Assembly (NCBI GenBank): GCA_016718035.1
Contig: JADKEK010000002.1
Location: forward strand, 527,539-591,538
Direction: 5' to 3'
Length of the DNA stretch: 64,000 bases
From: Bacteroidota bacterium
Lineage (GTDB): Bacteria > Bacteroidota > Bacteroidia > Chitinophagales > BACL12
The notes beneath the pieces are model-generated. The model saw nothing but the letters and a program-made list of their open reading frames with translations, was not told where the DNA came from and ran no database searches. The position numbers and the translations under genes are program-made. Below are positions 9,543 to 18,962 of the stretch, one piece after another (position 1 is the first letter of the stretch; each line of letters begins with the position of its first letter).

Positions 9543-9959
9543 TTAGATTTTGATAAATAGAAATTCCTCTGTAGCTGTCTCATCCACAAGGTTCAATGTC
9601 ACATCTGTCACATCTTTTACAAACCAGCTATGGTTTAACATATCCATTTGTTCATTACCGGCAATCGTAATAGACACTTCTTTGTCGTAGGTTACATCTG
9701 CAATTGTAATAATATCCCAGCTACCGGAATAGCTTTCGGCACCTTTTGTTGCGCGCAACTCACCATTACTTATAAATTCAAATGTATAGTCCTGGTACTG
9801 CGCCAGATCACCGGTTCCGGCAAAATTGTTGACTTTATAAGAACCCGGAATAATACCTTGGGCTTCAGCAATGGAAATGGTGTTCATATCAGTTTTTGTG
9901 CAAGAGGTAATTAATACCATTGCAATTACGGCTACTGGAAGGATTCTTAAGTTTCTCAT
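9543..9959 (-). CDS. Small lipoprotein, lipocalin-like, paralogue of the gene at 10182
   Basis: I chose the ATG at 9957-9959 and not the upstream in-frame one because it begins directly with a lipoprotein signal (MRNLRILPVAVIAMVLITSC), with lipobox I-T-S-C. The mature part of about 118 residues contains a 'GSYKVNNF ... YTFEFISNGELRATKGAESYSGSWDI' strand pattern typical of small lipocalin-like beta-barrels in Bacteroidota. It resembles the neighbouring lipoprotein at 10182-10607 segment by segment (GSWxx, GNxQMDxLxxSWxxxxxTD, SEExxxxKI), so the two are tandem paralogues. Ligand unknown. Confidence 0.75.
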   Translation of the reverse strand: MRNLRILPVAVIAMVLITSCTKTDMNTISIAEAQGIIPGSYKVNNFAGTGDLAQYQDYTFEFISNGELRATKGAESYSGSWDIITIADVTYDKEVSITIAGNEQMDMLNHSWFVKDVTDVTLNLVDETATEEFLFIKI

Positions 9960-10181
9960 AATAAGCTTGTTTTGTTGTCTGTAAATAAAATGGATTTTAG
10001 CGGTATGTCGTTGCATGGGCGCCTAAGGCAGCATGTCACATTCGCACTCAATTCATTATCAGCACCTCCTTTATTTTACACTCAGAATAACTTCCTGACT
10101 GATAAAATAACTGTTTATGCTTGTCACTTATTGTATTCAGGTGAAAATAATGTGATTGACCTATGTAAACTACAGTAAGGA

Positions 10182-10607
10182 TTATATTTTTTCGAAGTGA
10201 ATTTCTTCAGATGGTGTATCGTCTTTGAGTTTCATTGACGAATCGGTTAATTCTGCAATTAACCAGCTACCATCCAGGTCGTCCATTTGTTTGTTGCCAG
10301 TTATGGTAAATTCAATTTCTTTATCATAATCAGGATCATCATCACTACTTTTTACCATCCAGGTTCCGGTGTAGGTTGTTCCACTTTTGGTTGCAGATAT
10401 GGTTCCGTCGTCGTTAATTTCAAAAGTATAGCCATCGAAATCGTTGCTCACTCCATCTCCGTTATCGAAATAATACACCACTTTCCAAGAACCACCGGCA
10501 AGTGCTTCTGCTTCGGTTACGGTAACATCATCTAACGAGTCGTCAGAACAAGAGGGCATCATTATTACTGAGAATAGGATGCCGGACATTAAGATTATTT
10601 TTTTCAT
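10182..10607 (-). CDS. Small lipoprotein, lipocalin-like, paralogue of the gene at 9543
   Basis: The start at 10605-10607 is preferred because it gives a clean lipoprotein signal (MKKIILMSGILFSVIMMPSC); a longer frame upstream encodes sequence unlike a signal. After the lipid-anchored cysteine come an acidic linker (SDDSLDDVTVTEAEAL) and a compact beta-rich domain with FDGYTFEINDDGTISATKSG, TGTWMV and a C-terminal EIHFEKI. It shares the GNKQMDDLDGSWLIAELTD block with the 9543 lipoprotein. Probably anchored in the outer or inner membrane, role unknown. The region between the two genes (9960-10181) shows nothing else. Confidence 0.75.
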   Translation of the reverse strand: MKKIILMSGILFSVIMMPSCSDDSLDDVTVTEAEALAGGSWKVVYYFDNGDGVSNDFDGYTFEINDDGTISATKSGTTYTGTWMVKSSDDDPDYDKEIEFTITGNKQMDDLDGSWLIAELTDSSMKLKDDTPSEEIHFEKI

Positions 10608-10916
10608 ACGTTTAAATTTTTGTTTGTTGAATTTGTTATTGTTTGAAAGGTAAAACGGCAGTGACCCGGGAAAAGTTGCGTGAAAACTGCGACAGAAAAA
10701 TGGCACTTCCGAAAGGAGAGGGTAATAATCAGCGAAACAACATGTAGTCAAAACCTTTGTCGGATAAGGGTTTCAAGAGGTAACAGGATTTACCTAGATT
10801 CGGAAAAAAATGTATGTAAATACATATAAAAAACAAAAAACCGCATGAGGAATGCGGTTTTTCTAATTCAACCAAACTAAAAATTGTATTAACACAAAAC
10901 ACCTATCATTATTAAA
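10608..10916. other. Intergenic stretch between two lipoprotein genes
   Basis: About 310 bases without a credible gene. It contains the terminator at 10838-10860. A coding frame extends from the 10182 gene to 10751 but lacks signal-peptide character and is not taken as coding. Nothing else seen. Confidence 0.6.
10838..10860 (-). terminator. Terminator of the lipoprotein gene at 10917
   Basis: A 9-bp stem AAACCGCAT / ATGCGGTTT with a 5-nt loop. On the minus strand it runs into a T-rich tract (complement of 10831-10840); T-rich also on the plus side. Confidence 0.8.
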
Positions 10917-11321
10917 TCAGTCTATTTCCAGGTTGTTCCCGTAACTTATAATTTCCAGTTTATTATTTGTTGCATGAATATATCTTGCATTTTCACGCAC
11001 GTACGACTGGTCTTCAGCAACATAATATACTTTAAGCATAGGCATTGTTTGATTTTCGTTGCCTAGAATAGGTGAAGCAGTAGTGTAAGCCGAAGCTGCT
11101 TCAATAAATTCTTCCTGATTAATGTTGGAAGCCAGTTCCAATGTGCAGGCAAAAAAGCCTCCTTCATTGTTGGGTAAACGCACATAAATACCGTTGTTTG
11201 TTACTGAGTCAATAGCTATTGCTGCTTCCGGCAAAACGCAATCGGTTCCAATACAGTTAGTTTGTTTTGCACAACTTGCGAAAAGAATTGCTGTGATTGC
11301 TGCGAATAAAAAAGTTTTCAT
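10917..11321 (-). CDS. Small hypothetical lipoprotein
   Basis: Start set at 11319-11321, which opens a short lipoprotein signal (MKTFLFAAITAILFASC) with lipobox F-A-S-C. The mature protein is about 118 residues and carries two further cysteines close to the anchor (NCIGTDC), possibly a disulphide. The rest looks like a small alpha/beta domain (TNNGIYVRLPNNEGGFFAC, MPMLKVYYVAEDQSYVREN). No family recognised. It has its own terminator, so it is probably monocistronic. Confidence 0.65.
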   Translation of the reverse strand: MKTFLFAAITAILFASCAKQTNCIGTDCVLPEAAIAIDSVTNNGIYVRLPNNEGGFFACTLELASNINQEEFIEAASAYTTASPILGNENQTMPMLKVYYVAEDQSYVRENARYIHATNNKLEIISYGNNLEID

Positions 11322-11554
11322 TTTGTTTGTTTGTTGGAGAGATATACGGTGAAAGTATATGCACGGATTTAACAAACTAGAAAAATTGCATTAAGGCCTA
11401 AATCTATTTCGAATCAGGCTAGTAGTATTTATATGGAACTAGCTAAACATGCCGCTAGCAACCTTAATCTTTAAAAAAGAGGGAAACTATTTACCGATTT
11501 AATTATTAGTTGCCCCAATTATTATTAATTATTAATGAAGTATCAGAAACAAAT

Positions 11555-12829
11555 TTACATTACATCAAAACCGATATCTCTTCTGAAATAACGAGAATCA
11601 TAATAAATTCTTCCAGCATTGATATAACAATTGCGCAATGCTTCTGCTAAATCGTTTCCGTAGGCTGATACTGCCATTACCCTTCCACCGGAGGTTACCA
11701 ATTCGCCGTTGTTGCCATAACCGGTGCCTGCCTGAAATACCATACAGTTTTCAGTATTTTCTAAACCGGTAATTGGGAAACCTTTTTCAAATGTTTCAGG
11801 ATATCCATGGCTGGCAAGAATTACAGTTGTGCAAACACGTTCATCGGTAATTAGTGTTTTGGTATTTAAGGTGCCGGTTGCAACAGCAGTAAATAATTCA
11901 ACAATATTATTTTTAATACGCGGCATTATGACCTGTGTTTCGGGGTCGCCCATACGTGCATTATATTCAATTACATAAGGTTCATTATTACAATTAAATA
12001 AGCCGAAATATAAAAACCCTTTGTAGAGAATATTTTCTTTTTTTAATCCATCGAGTGTGGGTTCGATAATTTTTGATTTTACTTTTTGCATAAAATCATC
12101 AGTTGCAAATGGAGGTGGAGAAACTGCACCCATACCACCTGTATTTAATCCTGTATCACCATCTCCAATTCTTTTATAATCTTTTGAAGGAGGTAAAATT
12201 ATATATGAATTGCCATCGGTTAATACAATTACAGTAAGTTCTATGCCATGTAAAAATTGTTCGATAACAACCTTATTACCGGCATCTCCGAATTTACCAC
12301 TCAGCATAAGTTGTAGTTCGTGTGCTGCTTCTTCAGGTGTATTGCTAATAACTACTCCTTTTCCTGCAGCAAGTCCATCTGCCTTTAATACCACCGGCAT
12401 GCTGTGTTGTTTCACATAATTAATTGCTTCATCGGTATTTGATTGATTAAATTCGCGGTAGGCAGGAGTTTGCACATTGTTGCGCAACATAAATGCTTTG
12501 GCAAATGTTTTACTTCCTTCCATTTGCGCGGCTATTTTATTAGGTCCAATAACCGGAATATGTTTAACAGCGGCATCCTGTTCAAAAAAATCTACCACAC
12601 CGTGCACCAAAGGGTCTTCGGGACCAACCACTACCATTTGAATTTGATTGCTTAAACAAAACGATTTCAATGCTTCGAAGTCGGTAGGTTTTATAGGGAC
12701 ATTAGTTCCAAGCTCAGCAGTTCCGGGGTTACCGGGTGCAATATATAATTGTGAGCAATCAGGTGATTGGGCAATTTTCCAAGCTAATGCATGTTCACGT
12801 CCGCCGGAACCTAAAAGAAGGATATTCAT
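11555..12829 (-). CDS. purD: Phosphoribosylamine-glycine ligase (GARS)
   Basis: The 424-residue enzyme joins glycine to 5-phosphoribosylamine using ATP, step two of de novo purine synthesis, in the cytoplasm. N-terminal LLLGSGGREHALAWK (residues 4-18) is the family hallmark. The central ATP-grasp domain shows KADGLAAGKGVVI and the metal/ATP-binding YNARMGDPETQVIMPR. Length is normal for the family. It is divergent from metF across 154 bp; its -7 box TATCTTTG ends 4 nt from the ATG, so the transcript may be leaderless. Confidence 0.95.
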   Translation of the reverse strand: MNILLLGSGGREHALAWKIAQSPDCSQLYIAPGNPGTAELGTNVPIKPTDFEALKSFCLSNQIQMVVVGPEDPLVHGVVDFFEQDAAVKHIPVIGPNKIAAQMEGSKTFAKAFMLRNNVQTPAYREFNQSNTDEAINYVKQHSMPVVLKADGLAAGKGVVISNTPEEAAHELQLMLSGKFGDAGNKVVIEQFLHGIELTVIVLTDGNSYIILPPSKDYKRIGDGDTGLNTGGMGAVSPPPFATDDFMQKVKSKIIEPTLDGLKKENILYKGFLYFGLFNCNNEPYVIEYNARMGDPETQVIMPRIKNNIVELFTAVATGTLNTKTLITDERVCTTVILASHGYPETFEKGFPITGLENTENCMVFQAGTGYGNNGELVTSGGRVMAVSAYGNDLAEALRNCYINAGRIYYDSRYFRRDIGFDVM

Positions 12830-12833
12830 GCAT

Positions 12834-12862
12834 CAAAGATAGGCATTTGTTTGCGGGAGCAA
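12834..12862 (-). promoter_or_regulatory. purD promoter
   Basis: Minus-strand TTG (12860-12862), 18-bp spacer, TATCTTTG (12834-12841). The -7 box lies 4 nt from the purD ATG, predicting a leaderless or nearly leaderless mRNA. Confidence 0.6.
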
Positions 12863-12904
12863 GAAGGGATACTGTGCAAATAGCAGAGAAGTGTTGTGCA
12901 GTGC

Positions 12905-12935
12905 TTGAATATAAAAACATGCGTTCCTATCTTTA
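12905..12935 (+). promoter_or_regulatory. metF promoter candidate
   Basis: TTG at 12905-12907, 20-bp spacer, TATCTTTA at 12928-12935 (one mismatch to TAnnTTTG). The predicted leader to the metF ATG is roughly 45 nt. Confidence 0.45.
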
Positions 12936-12983
12936 TGGTTTATTAGCAGTGTTGCTGATGGATTAAACAGGCAATTAGTATCA

Positions 12984-13937
12984 ATGAAAGTTACCGAACA
13001 TTTGGCCAAGGCAGAAAAAACCTTGTTATCGTTAGAAATTTTACCTCCATTAAAAGGCAAAAGTATTAGTGGGATTTATGATGTATTAGATCACTTAATA
13101 GAATTTAATCCTTCATTCATAAATGTTACTTATCATAGAAGTGAATATATTTATAAGAAACGCGGTGATGATAGATTTGACAAAGTCTTTATTCGCAAGC
13201 GACCGGGAACGGTTGGTATATGTGCAGCTATCCAATTTAAATATAAAATTGATGCAGTAGCACATATTATTTGTGGTGGTTTTACAAAAGAAGAAACTGA
13301 AGATGCATTAATCGATTTAAGTTATTTGAGTATTGACAATGTTTTATTACTTCGTGGGGATGCTTCGAAAAATGAGCGCGATTTTATTGCTGAACCAGGA
13401 GGGCATAAATATGCAAGTGAATTGGTGAAGCAAGTTGTGAATATGAATAACGGCATTTATTTGGAGGAAGACAGTATACAAGGTTACAAAACAGATTTTA
13501 ATATTGGAGTTGCCGGTTACCCTGAAAAACATTTTGAGAGCCCGAATTTAAAAAGTGATTTACGATTCCTGAAACAGAAAGTAGAAGCGGGTGCTGATTA
13601 TATTGTTACTCAAATGTTTTACGACAATCAGCAATATTTTGATTTTGTAAAGAAGTGTCGTGAAGAGGGCATCAATATCCCTATCATACCCGGCATAAAA
13701 CCTATAACTGCAGCATCGCAAATTCATAGCATTCCACGTACGTTTCATGTTGATATTCCTGAAGCCTTGAGTGATGAAATTGACAATTGTAAAACACCTG
13801 AGGCGGTAAAAGCTGCCGGTGTAAAATGGTGTATACAGCAATCGCAAGAGCTCGTAGAGGCAGGCGCCCCATGTATTCATTATTACACAATGGGTAATGT
13901 TGATGCAATGCGCACTATTGTAGATGAAGTTTTTTAA
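12984..13937 (+). CDS. metF: Methylenetetrahydrofolate reductase
   Basis: A 317-residue FAD enzyme reducing 5,10-methylene-THF to 5-methyl-THF for methionine synthesis. The catalytic glutamate region SLEILPP (E18 here, Glu28 in E. coli SFEFFPP) is near the N-terminus. NVLLLRGDASK matches the flavin-binding LRGD motif, and ADYIVTQMFYDNQQYFDF and IPIIPGIKPI match family blocks in TIM-barrel order. Length is slightly above the E. coli enzyme (296). It is transcribed away from purD and ends at a strong terminator. Confidence 0.95.
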   Translation: MKVTEHLAKAEKTLLSLEILPPLKGKSISGIYDVLDHLIEFNPSFINVTYHRSEYIYKKRGDDRFDKVFIRKRPGTVGICAAIQFKYKIDAVAHIICGGFTKEETEDALIDLSYLSIDNVLLLRGDASKNERDFIAEPGGHKYASELVKQVVNMNNGIYLEEDSIQGYKTDFNIGVAGYPEKHFESPNLKSDLRFLKQKVEAGADYIVTQMFYDNQQYFDFVKKCREEGINIPIIPGIKPITAASQIHSIPRTFHVDIPEALSDEIDNCKTPEAVKAAGVKWCIQQSQELVEAGAPCIHYYTMGNVDAMRTIVDEVF

Positions 13938-13957
13938 TACACCTATTACCATAAATT

Positions 13958-13985
13958 AAAAAAGACTGTCGCGACAGTCTTTTTT
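13958..13985. terminator. Bidirectional terminator after metF
   Basis: A perfect palindrome centred on GACTGTCGCGACAGTC (13964-13979), flanked by A6 and T7. It serves metF on the plus strand and the membrane-barrel gene at 14005 on the minus strand. Confidence 0.9.
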
Positions 13986-14004
13986 TATTTAAAATATCTT
14001 GCAT

Positions 14005-14715
14005 TTATAAATCGAAGAAAACAGAAAGGTTGAGGAATGCAGAAAAAGATCTCCATTCAAACATTTCTACGGAACGAATAGTTTCGGATTGTGATTCCAC
14101 ATTAGTTGAAGTAGGAACTGCGATATTTGCTGTTTCTTGCATAAAACCCAGCTTAATATTGTAAATGGTATTATTCGACTTAAATACATCGCAAATAACT
14201 CCAAATTGCAAGTTAGAACCTAATCCTAAGCCGCCATCGGCACGAACATTTACATTACCATCTTGCTCTGATTCACTGGTAAAATTAATTTCAGGAACGC
14301 GCACGCTGGAGATACCATATTGTATATAAGTTTTAATCACCGGTAATTTTCCATGGTCAACGAGCACAAATTGTAAGCCTGCATCCATACCTGTAGACAA
14401 ATATGTACCACTATTAAAACTATTGAGTGTTACGCCTTTGTCTTTATAATATTGTTTCATTGCATCAAAATCCTCACCTGAATGTAGTTTGCCAAATGGT
14501 GATAATTGGAAACCTATTTTTCCTTGTTGAAGGGTATAGGTAACACTGCCATTGAACCCTGTTTCTTTTACGCCGACGTTTAGATCGTTGTCGAATGGAA
14601 AGAGGTAATTAGCACCTAAAGAAATACCAAAATGGTGGGTAGGACCTGTGTTTTCCTGAGCTCGGGCTGTTGTGAACAGGCTCAAGAGGATGGACAAAAC
14701 AATACAATTTTTCAT
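14005..14715 (-). CDS. Putative outer-membrane beta-barrel protein
   Basis: A 236-residue protein with a Sec signal peptide (cleavage likely after TTARAQ, near residue 19). The mature part alternates short amphipathic strands with polar turns and glycine-rich segments (HHFGISLGANYLFPF, GQKIG-like turns, LGLGSNLQFGVICDVF) and ends in Phe-rich SFSAFLNLSVFFDL, a typical C-terminal beta-signal with terminal aromatic/hydrophobic residues. These point to a small outer-membrane barrel of the OMP_b-brl kind. It lies 6 bp downstream of a broken PQQ-like lipoprotein gene and may share its transcript. Substrate unknown. Confidence 0.65.
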   Translation of the reverse strand: MKNCIVLSILLSLFTTARAQENTGPTHHFGISLGANYLFPFDNDLNVGVKETGFNGSVTYTLQQGKIGFQLSPFGKLHSGEDFDAMKQYYKDKGVTLNSFNSGTYLSTGMDAGLQFVLVDHGKLPVIKTYIQYGISSVRVPEINFTSESEQDGNVNVRADGGLGLGSNLQFGVICDVFKSNNTIYNIKLGFMQETANIAVPTSTNVESQSETIRSVEMFEWRSFSAFLNLSVFFDL

Positions 14716-14721
14716 ATCTGG

Positions 14722-15991
14722 TCATTTTAGTTGAAAACAATTTATAAAGTGTGTGTCCGTTATATAAAGTCTCCTTGTAGCCGGGTCAATTGCTACACCA
14801 TTATAAAAATAGGTGCCGAAAGATACGGATTCATATCGATTTGGAGATATTATACTCCATAATTCCTTACCAGTGGCTACTTCAATAGCATGCAATTTAC
14901 TATCACTATCGGCCACATAATAAACTACACCGTCAAAATAAGCCAGACTATTTGGTGTATCTCCAGCCTGCAAATTGCTCCAAATTATGCCACCGGATTC
15001 CAATGAAACAGCATACAACTCCGACCCTGATGTTTTCACTATCAGCATATTTTCAGCAATTATTAGGTTGCCGAGTAACATATCTGAAAATGATGGCGGA
15101 TCAAATTCCCAAATAATATTACCCGTTTCAGCATCTAAACAAAACACTTCAAAACCGGCTTTGAAATAAACTTTGTTATCATGTATCAACGGAATAAAAA
15201 CAGCACTGTTGCCAGATTCATTTATGTCGTCAAGTTTCCATAATAAAGTATCATCAGACATATTATATCCATAAAAATCAATTTTACCATCATAAGGTGG
15301 CGATTTCCATTGTCTGTTTTGAAAAAATAACAAGGTATCATTTTCATCGTTAATCAGAACTGCAGGCGGGTATAAATGGCAACTGTAACCTGCTACTGAG
15401 TCTACTTCATAAATTGTTCTGAAATTTTGGGTTAATATATCAGACATAACCAGTTCACTATGCGTGAATGGGTTTATACCGGTCGCAGTTGAATGAAAAA
15501 ATTTATCATTCCAGACACACATATGCAGATCACCACCTGTACTTATTATAGTCCCATAAAATGTCGCCATTTGTTAAATCCACAACTCTTGGATTTAGGT
15601 CACATAATGTTGCAAAATAATTCAAATAAACTCCGTGCCCGGAACCATCAATCATAGAAATGTCATTACAATCCTCCATAAAAATATCATTAGCCTCCCA
15701 AACAATTGTTCTGTATGCGGTATCTATACACTTAACACGTGCCGGATCAGGAGACAAAACTATTTTGGCAGTAAACACCACATTTCCGTTAGATAAAACA
15801 GGTGTCATTGATGCTCTTTCGCTCGTATCCATTGCTAATGGAAATTTCCACAAAAATTCCACATATTTTAAAGATGGATCTTCAATATTTTGATCTCCAT
15901 TTTTTGAAATTATTTCTTCTTGTTTACATGCATAAACAAGAAGAAATAAAATCAATACCATTAATTTACTTATTTGCATTTTATCGTTCAT
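14722..15991 (-). pseudogene. PQQ-like beta-propeller lipoprotein, split by one frameshift
   Basis: Two minus-strand frames, 15991-15530 and 15570-14722, together make one protein of about 420 residues. The first part opens with a lipoprotein signal (MQISKLMVLILFLLVYAC, start at 15979 or 15991) and runs to a blade ending TNGDILWDYNK. The second part continues with GGDLHMCVWNDK and then typical PQQ-type blades (AETGNIIWEFDPP, LESGGIIWSN, VATGKELWSI). The frames differ by one base, and the switch falls around 15540-15555. It overlaps the stop of the 15981 gene, so it is translationally coupled. Either a real frameshift mutation or a consensus error. Confidence 0.75.
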
Positions 15992-17510
15992 TATTTATAA
16001 AATATTCACCATGTAAACCATCATACAATTCATGTAATCTTAATTGTGTATTTTGGTCATTACGCATACTGAAGTGATTACTACCATACATTGCTTTACC
16101 TGTTAACGCCAGCACATTCCCCACGCATTCACTAGCCGATTCTGCTAGCACAACGCCATCATTTGGTTTAACAACCCATGCATAATTTGTGGTTGTAGTG
16201 CAATCAGTATTTGCGTCATCTGTATAACATGATGCTCCAGGTTCAATTTCGTATTCATCATCGTTTACATCACCAAGGGGGCCCCAGTCTATACAATAAC
16301 AAGTTTCCGATTCAGGTTGTAAACTACCTGCTCCTATTAAGCCTTCCCATACTTCATTCGCATCGGTAAACCAGGTATACCCTTTATAATAGGCAGCACT
16401 TATATCTTCACATTCTTCGAGAGAATTATGTGCCGAAAAATAACAGAGAGGTGTCATATAACAAATGATGGTAGTTAAATCAAACCCATAAATTAAATCA
16501 GCATAAATATCAGCAAGGTAGTCGTAAGCATAGTATTTAGTCCAATACTTTTCCATCATAGCATCGGCATAATTTACCAGCATTTGATCTCCTCCTGACC
16601 CGAATGGTTCTTCACCGTAGGTTATTACATTATTAGGTTCGTGTCCCGGAAAAATATGTGTCAGGGTATTCCATAAAACAGGTTCTGTTTCAATTCCGTA
16701 AAAACAAACATAAGGAATTTCCGGAACAAATTCATTTAATTCGGCGAGTTGTTCTGAACCTACCATATAACTTTCTGTAATGCCGGAAAAATAATCTTTA
16801 AATAAAAAAGGAGCTATGTTAAATTCGAGAATATCACAAAATTTTTTTTCAAAAGTATCAATACCAACTGGGCTTAATGCCAGGTCGAGGAAAAAATTAG
16901 CTTCAACTAATTCCGTAACCGGACCATCGGATAATTTATCGCAGGTTGTGCCTGTCCATGCTAATAGTTCGTCTCTGTTATTTAAAATCATTGCGCCTTG
17001 ATGTGGTGTGCCAAATGTAACCAGTCCCCCAAAAGTTCTTGGTTCAAAACCCAGTTCATGGAGGGAGTACATTTTGTCTACTCTCCTACTAACAATTCCG
17101 CCCTGACTATGTGCAATTAAAAATGCATCGGGACTGCCGGTAATGTAATTTTCCAAATCACCTTTTAATTCCGCTGCTGCAAAGTCGAGGGAAACATCGG
17201 CGTAATCGGGACGACGCGAATTGATGTAATAATTTTCTTCCGACCATAATGAAGCCTGGCTCCAACTAATACCGACAGTGCCGGCTTCATCGCCCTGACC
17301 GCCTAAACCATGGATAAAATACACAGGTCTGTCGGTAATAAAAGTAGGTGTTGCCCAAATATCATCGGTAAACAATGACGGAATATATTCAGTAGGAATA
17401 GCAGGACTAATTGTTATAGATTTACCTAAATCAGTACAATCCAAAGCTAATTGCGCATTTATATGTATGCCAATTAAAAGCAAAATATATAGAGAGATAA
17501 TTTTTTTCAT
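15981..17510 (-). CDS. Secreted alpha/beta-hydrolase, lipase-like (PGAP1/triacylglycerol lipase type)
   Basis: A 509-residue exported protein with signal peptide MKKIISLYILLLIGIHINAQ. The oxyanion-hole motif HGLGG (67-71) is followed by the nucleophile elbow AHSQG (S135 central), and GGLVTFGTPHQGA follows in the usual spacing for lipases. The C-terminal half is rich in Tyr, Glu and Cys (about a dozen cysteines, for example CYCIDWG, ASCYTDDANTDC), suggesting disulphides and an extracytoplasmic location. No T9SS domain is apparent. The substrate is unknown; an esterase or lipase is the safest statement. The downstream propeller lipoprotein overlaps its stop codon. Confidence 0.75.
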   Translation of the reverse strand: MKKIISLYILLLIGIHINAQLALDCTDLGKSITISPAIPTEYIPSLFTDDIWATPTFITDRPVYFIHGLGGQGDEAGTVGISWSQASLWSEENYYINSRRPDYADVSLDFAAAELKGDLENYITGSPDAFLIAHSQGGIVSRRVDKMYSLHELGFEPRTFGGLVTFGTPHQGAMILNNRDELLAWTGTTCDKLSDGPVTELVEANFFLDLALSPVGIDTFEKKFCDILEFNIAPFLFKDYFSGITESYMVGSEQLAELNEFVPEIPYVCFYGIETEPVLWNTLTHIFPGHEPNNVITYGEEPFGSGGDQMLVNYADAMMEKYWTKYYAYDYLADIYADLIYGFDLTTIICYMTPLCYFSAHNSLEECEDISAAYYKGYTWFTDANEVWEGLIGAGSLQPESETCYCIDWGPLGDVNDDEYEIEPGASCYTDDANTDCTTTTNYAWVVKPNDGVVLAESASECVGNVLALTGKAMYGSNHFSMRNDQNTQLRLHELYDGLHGEYFINNER

Positions 17511-17528
17511 ATTGCTGTTTTTAAGGTA

Positions 17529-18665
17529 TTAATTTTTGATAAAGGAAGTAGTAATTAATGCTTCACTGTGTTGCAATTGGGCGTAATATATGCCCGATTC
17601 CAAATAGGTTATATCAAATTGAATTTCAAACTCACCTGCGTCAATAACGGATTGGAAAACCATTTTTCCGGTATTGTCATAAATGTTTAGTGTTTGGGTA
17701 TTATCAGCAATAGGTATTTGAATGGTGATAGTTGAATTGGCAGGATTTGGAGAGATTTGTAATGCCAAAGGTTCATCATCTGTTGATATTGCATCTTCAT
17801 CTTCCCACTTACCTCCGGCGAAGGTGGTATAATCGTAATACACATAATTAGTATAAGCCACTTCATTAACGCAGTGGTCAATAAAATTTTCTGCTTTTTT
17901 GGTTTTAATTTCAAATGCAGGCACAATAACGCCTCGAACATTTGTTTGGTAGGCTCTTTTGATACCGTAACGAGTGGTACCATCTGCTGCAGTTAAAATT
18001 AATTCATTTGTTCGTCGTGAATTATTATAAAACAGTGTAACAGAATCTTTTACAAAACGAAAAGTGCCATCTCCTAAATTGGTCATAACAAATCCCCGTG
18101 CGGTGAAATCTGTTTTCATGGTAGGACTTAAATAAACAAAGTCGGGAATAATATCAAAACTGTTGGTGGTTAAAAAAGATTTAAGCTGATTGTTTTTACT
18201 TTTAAACTTGGCTGAATGTGCCTGATTAATCAATAATGCCCCGTGATCGTCGTACACTTTTATCCGGGTTTTATCAATAATAGTTTTTGCAGGTTGAGTA
18301 GCCCATTCAGGAAAGCCTGTGTTGACCTGATGATAGATAGTTGTTTTAATGTCGTTATTGGTATATACCAATTTAATAATACTATCTCGTGTAGTAACCG
18401 GCATTAATTGCAACTGCTCTTCAATAGTGAAAGTGTTTAACGAATCGTTTGTCTGGAAGGTAGTTTTCGACTCAGTAACATAAGTAATGGAGTATTTAAC
18501 TGCACCCTGAGCAAAGACTGCCTGAGCATTTCCCCAAATAAATAAAACAATTACAATACTAACAACTTGTTTCCATTTGTTTGCAGATGCCAGTGTATTA
18601 TATACAACTGCATCCGCCTTCGGGTCTTGGAATTGACCCCGGCATGTCATCTTCATACATTTCAT
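17529..18665 (-). CDS. Secreted protein with T9SS type A sorting domain
   Basis: A 378-residue protein. The C-terminal 75 residues carry LQISPNPANSTITIQI, LNIYDNTGKMVFQSVI and SGIYYAQLQHSEALITTSFIKN, the canonical type A sorting domain for export by the type IX system. The middle shows GLPxx-like beta-rich sequence with no recognised enzyme. The N-terminus is odd: about 33 polar residues (MKCMKMTCRGQFQDPKADA and on) come before the hydrophobic core VVSIVIVLFIWGNAQAVFAQ, an unusually long n-region. No other ATG allows a shorter start. It lies 18 bp upstream of the lipase gene, so both may be co-transcribed. Confidence 0.75.
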   Translation of the reverse strand: MKCMKMTCRGQFQDPKADAVVYNTLASANKWKQVVSIVIVLFIWGNAQAVFAQGAVKYSITYVTESKTTFQTNDSLNTFTIEEQLQLMPVTTRDSIIKLVYTNNDIKTTIYHQVNTGFPEWATQPAKTIIDKTRIKVYDDHGALLINQAHSAKFKSKNNQLKSFLTTNSFDIIPDFVYLSPTMKTDFTARGFVMTNLGDGTFRFVKDSVTLFYNNSRRTNELILTAADGTTRYGIKRAYQTNVRGVIVPAFEIKTKKAENFIDHCVNEVAYTNYVYYDYTTFAGGKWEDEDAISTDDEPLALQISPNPANSTITIQIPIADNTQTLNIYDNTGKMVFQSVIDAGEFEIQFDITYLESGIYYAQLQHSEALITTSFIKN

Positions 18666-18962
18666 TTTTAAGGTTAAACAATAAATTAATATGACAATGC
18701 TATATATTATTTTTTAAGATTACAAATATTTTACAGGCATTTTTTAGCGTGTTTTTTCGACCAAATCATACGATTTTAGGAAATGCTTAATTGCGTAGAT
18801 AATAAGCGGTTATGATTTGTATAAATTAAATAATCATTTTCAACTTCTTATGCTTGCCCATCATGACAAGTCAGGAAGCTTCGATATAATAATTAACTGA
18901 AAACAATCAAAAAGGTGTTAAAACTGAAGTCTGAAAAACGATTTGAAACAATTGTGATTGTG
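18666..18962. other. Intergenic region upstream of the T9SS protein
   Basis: About 300 bases, very AT-rich. No gene, convincing promoter or repeat found. Confidence 0.5.
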
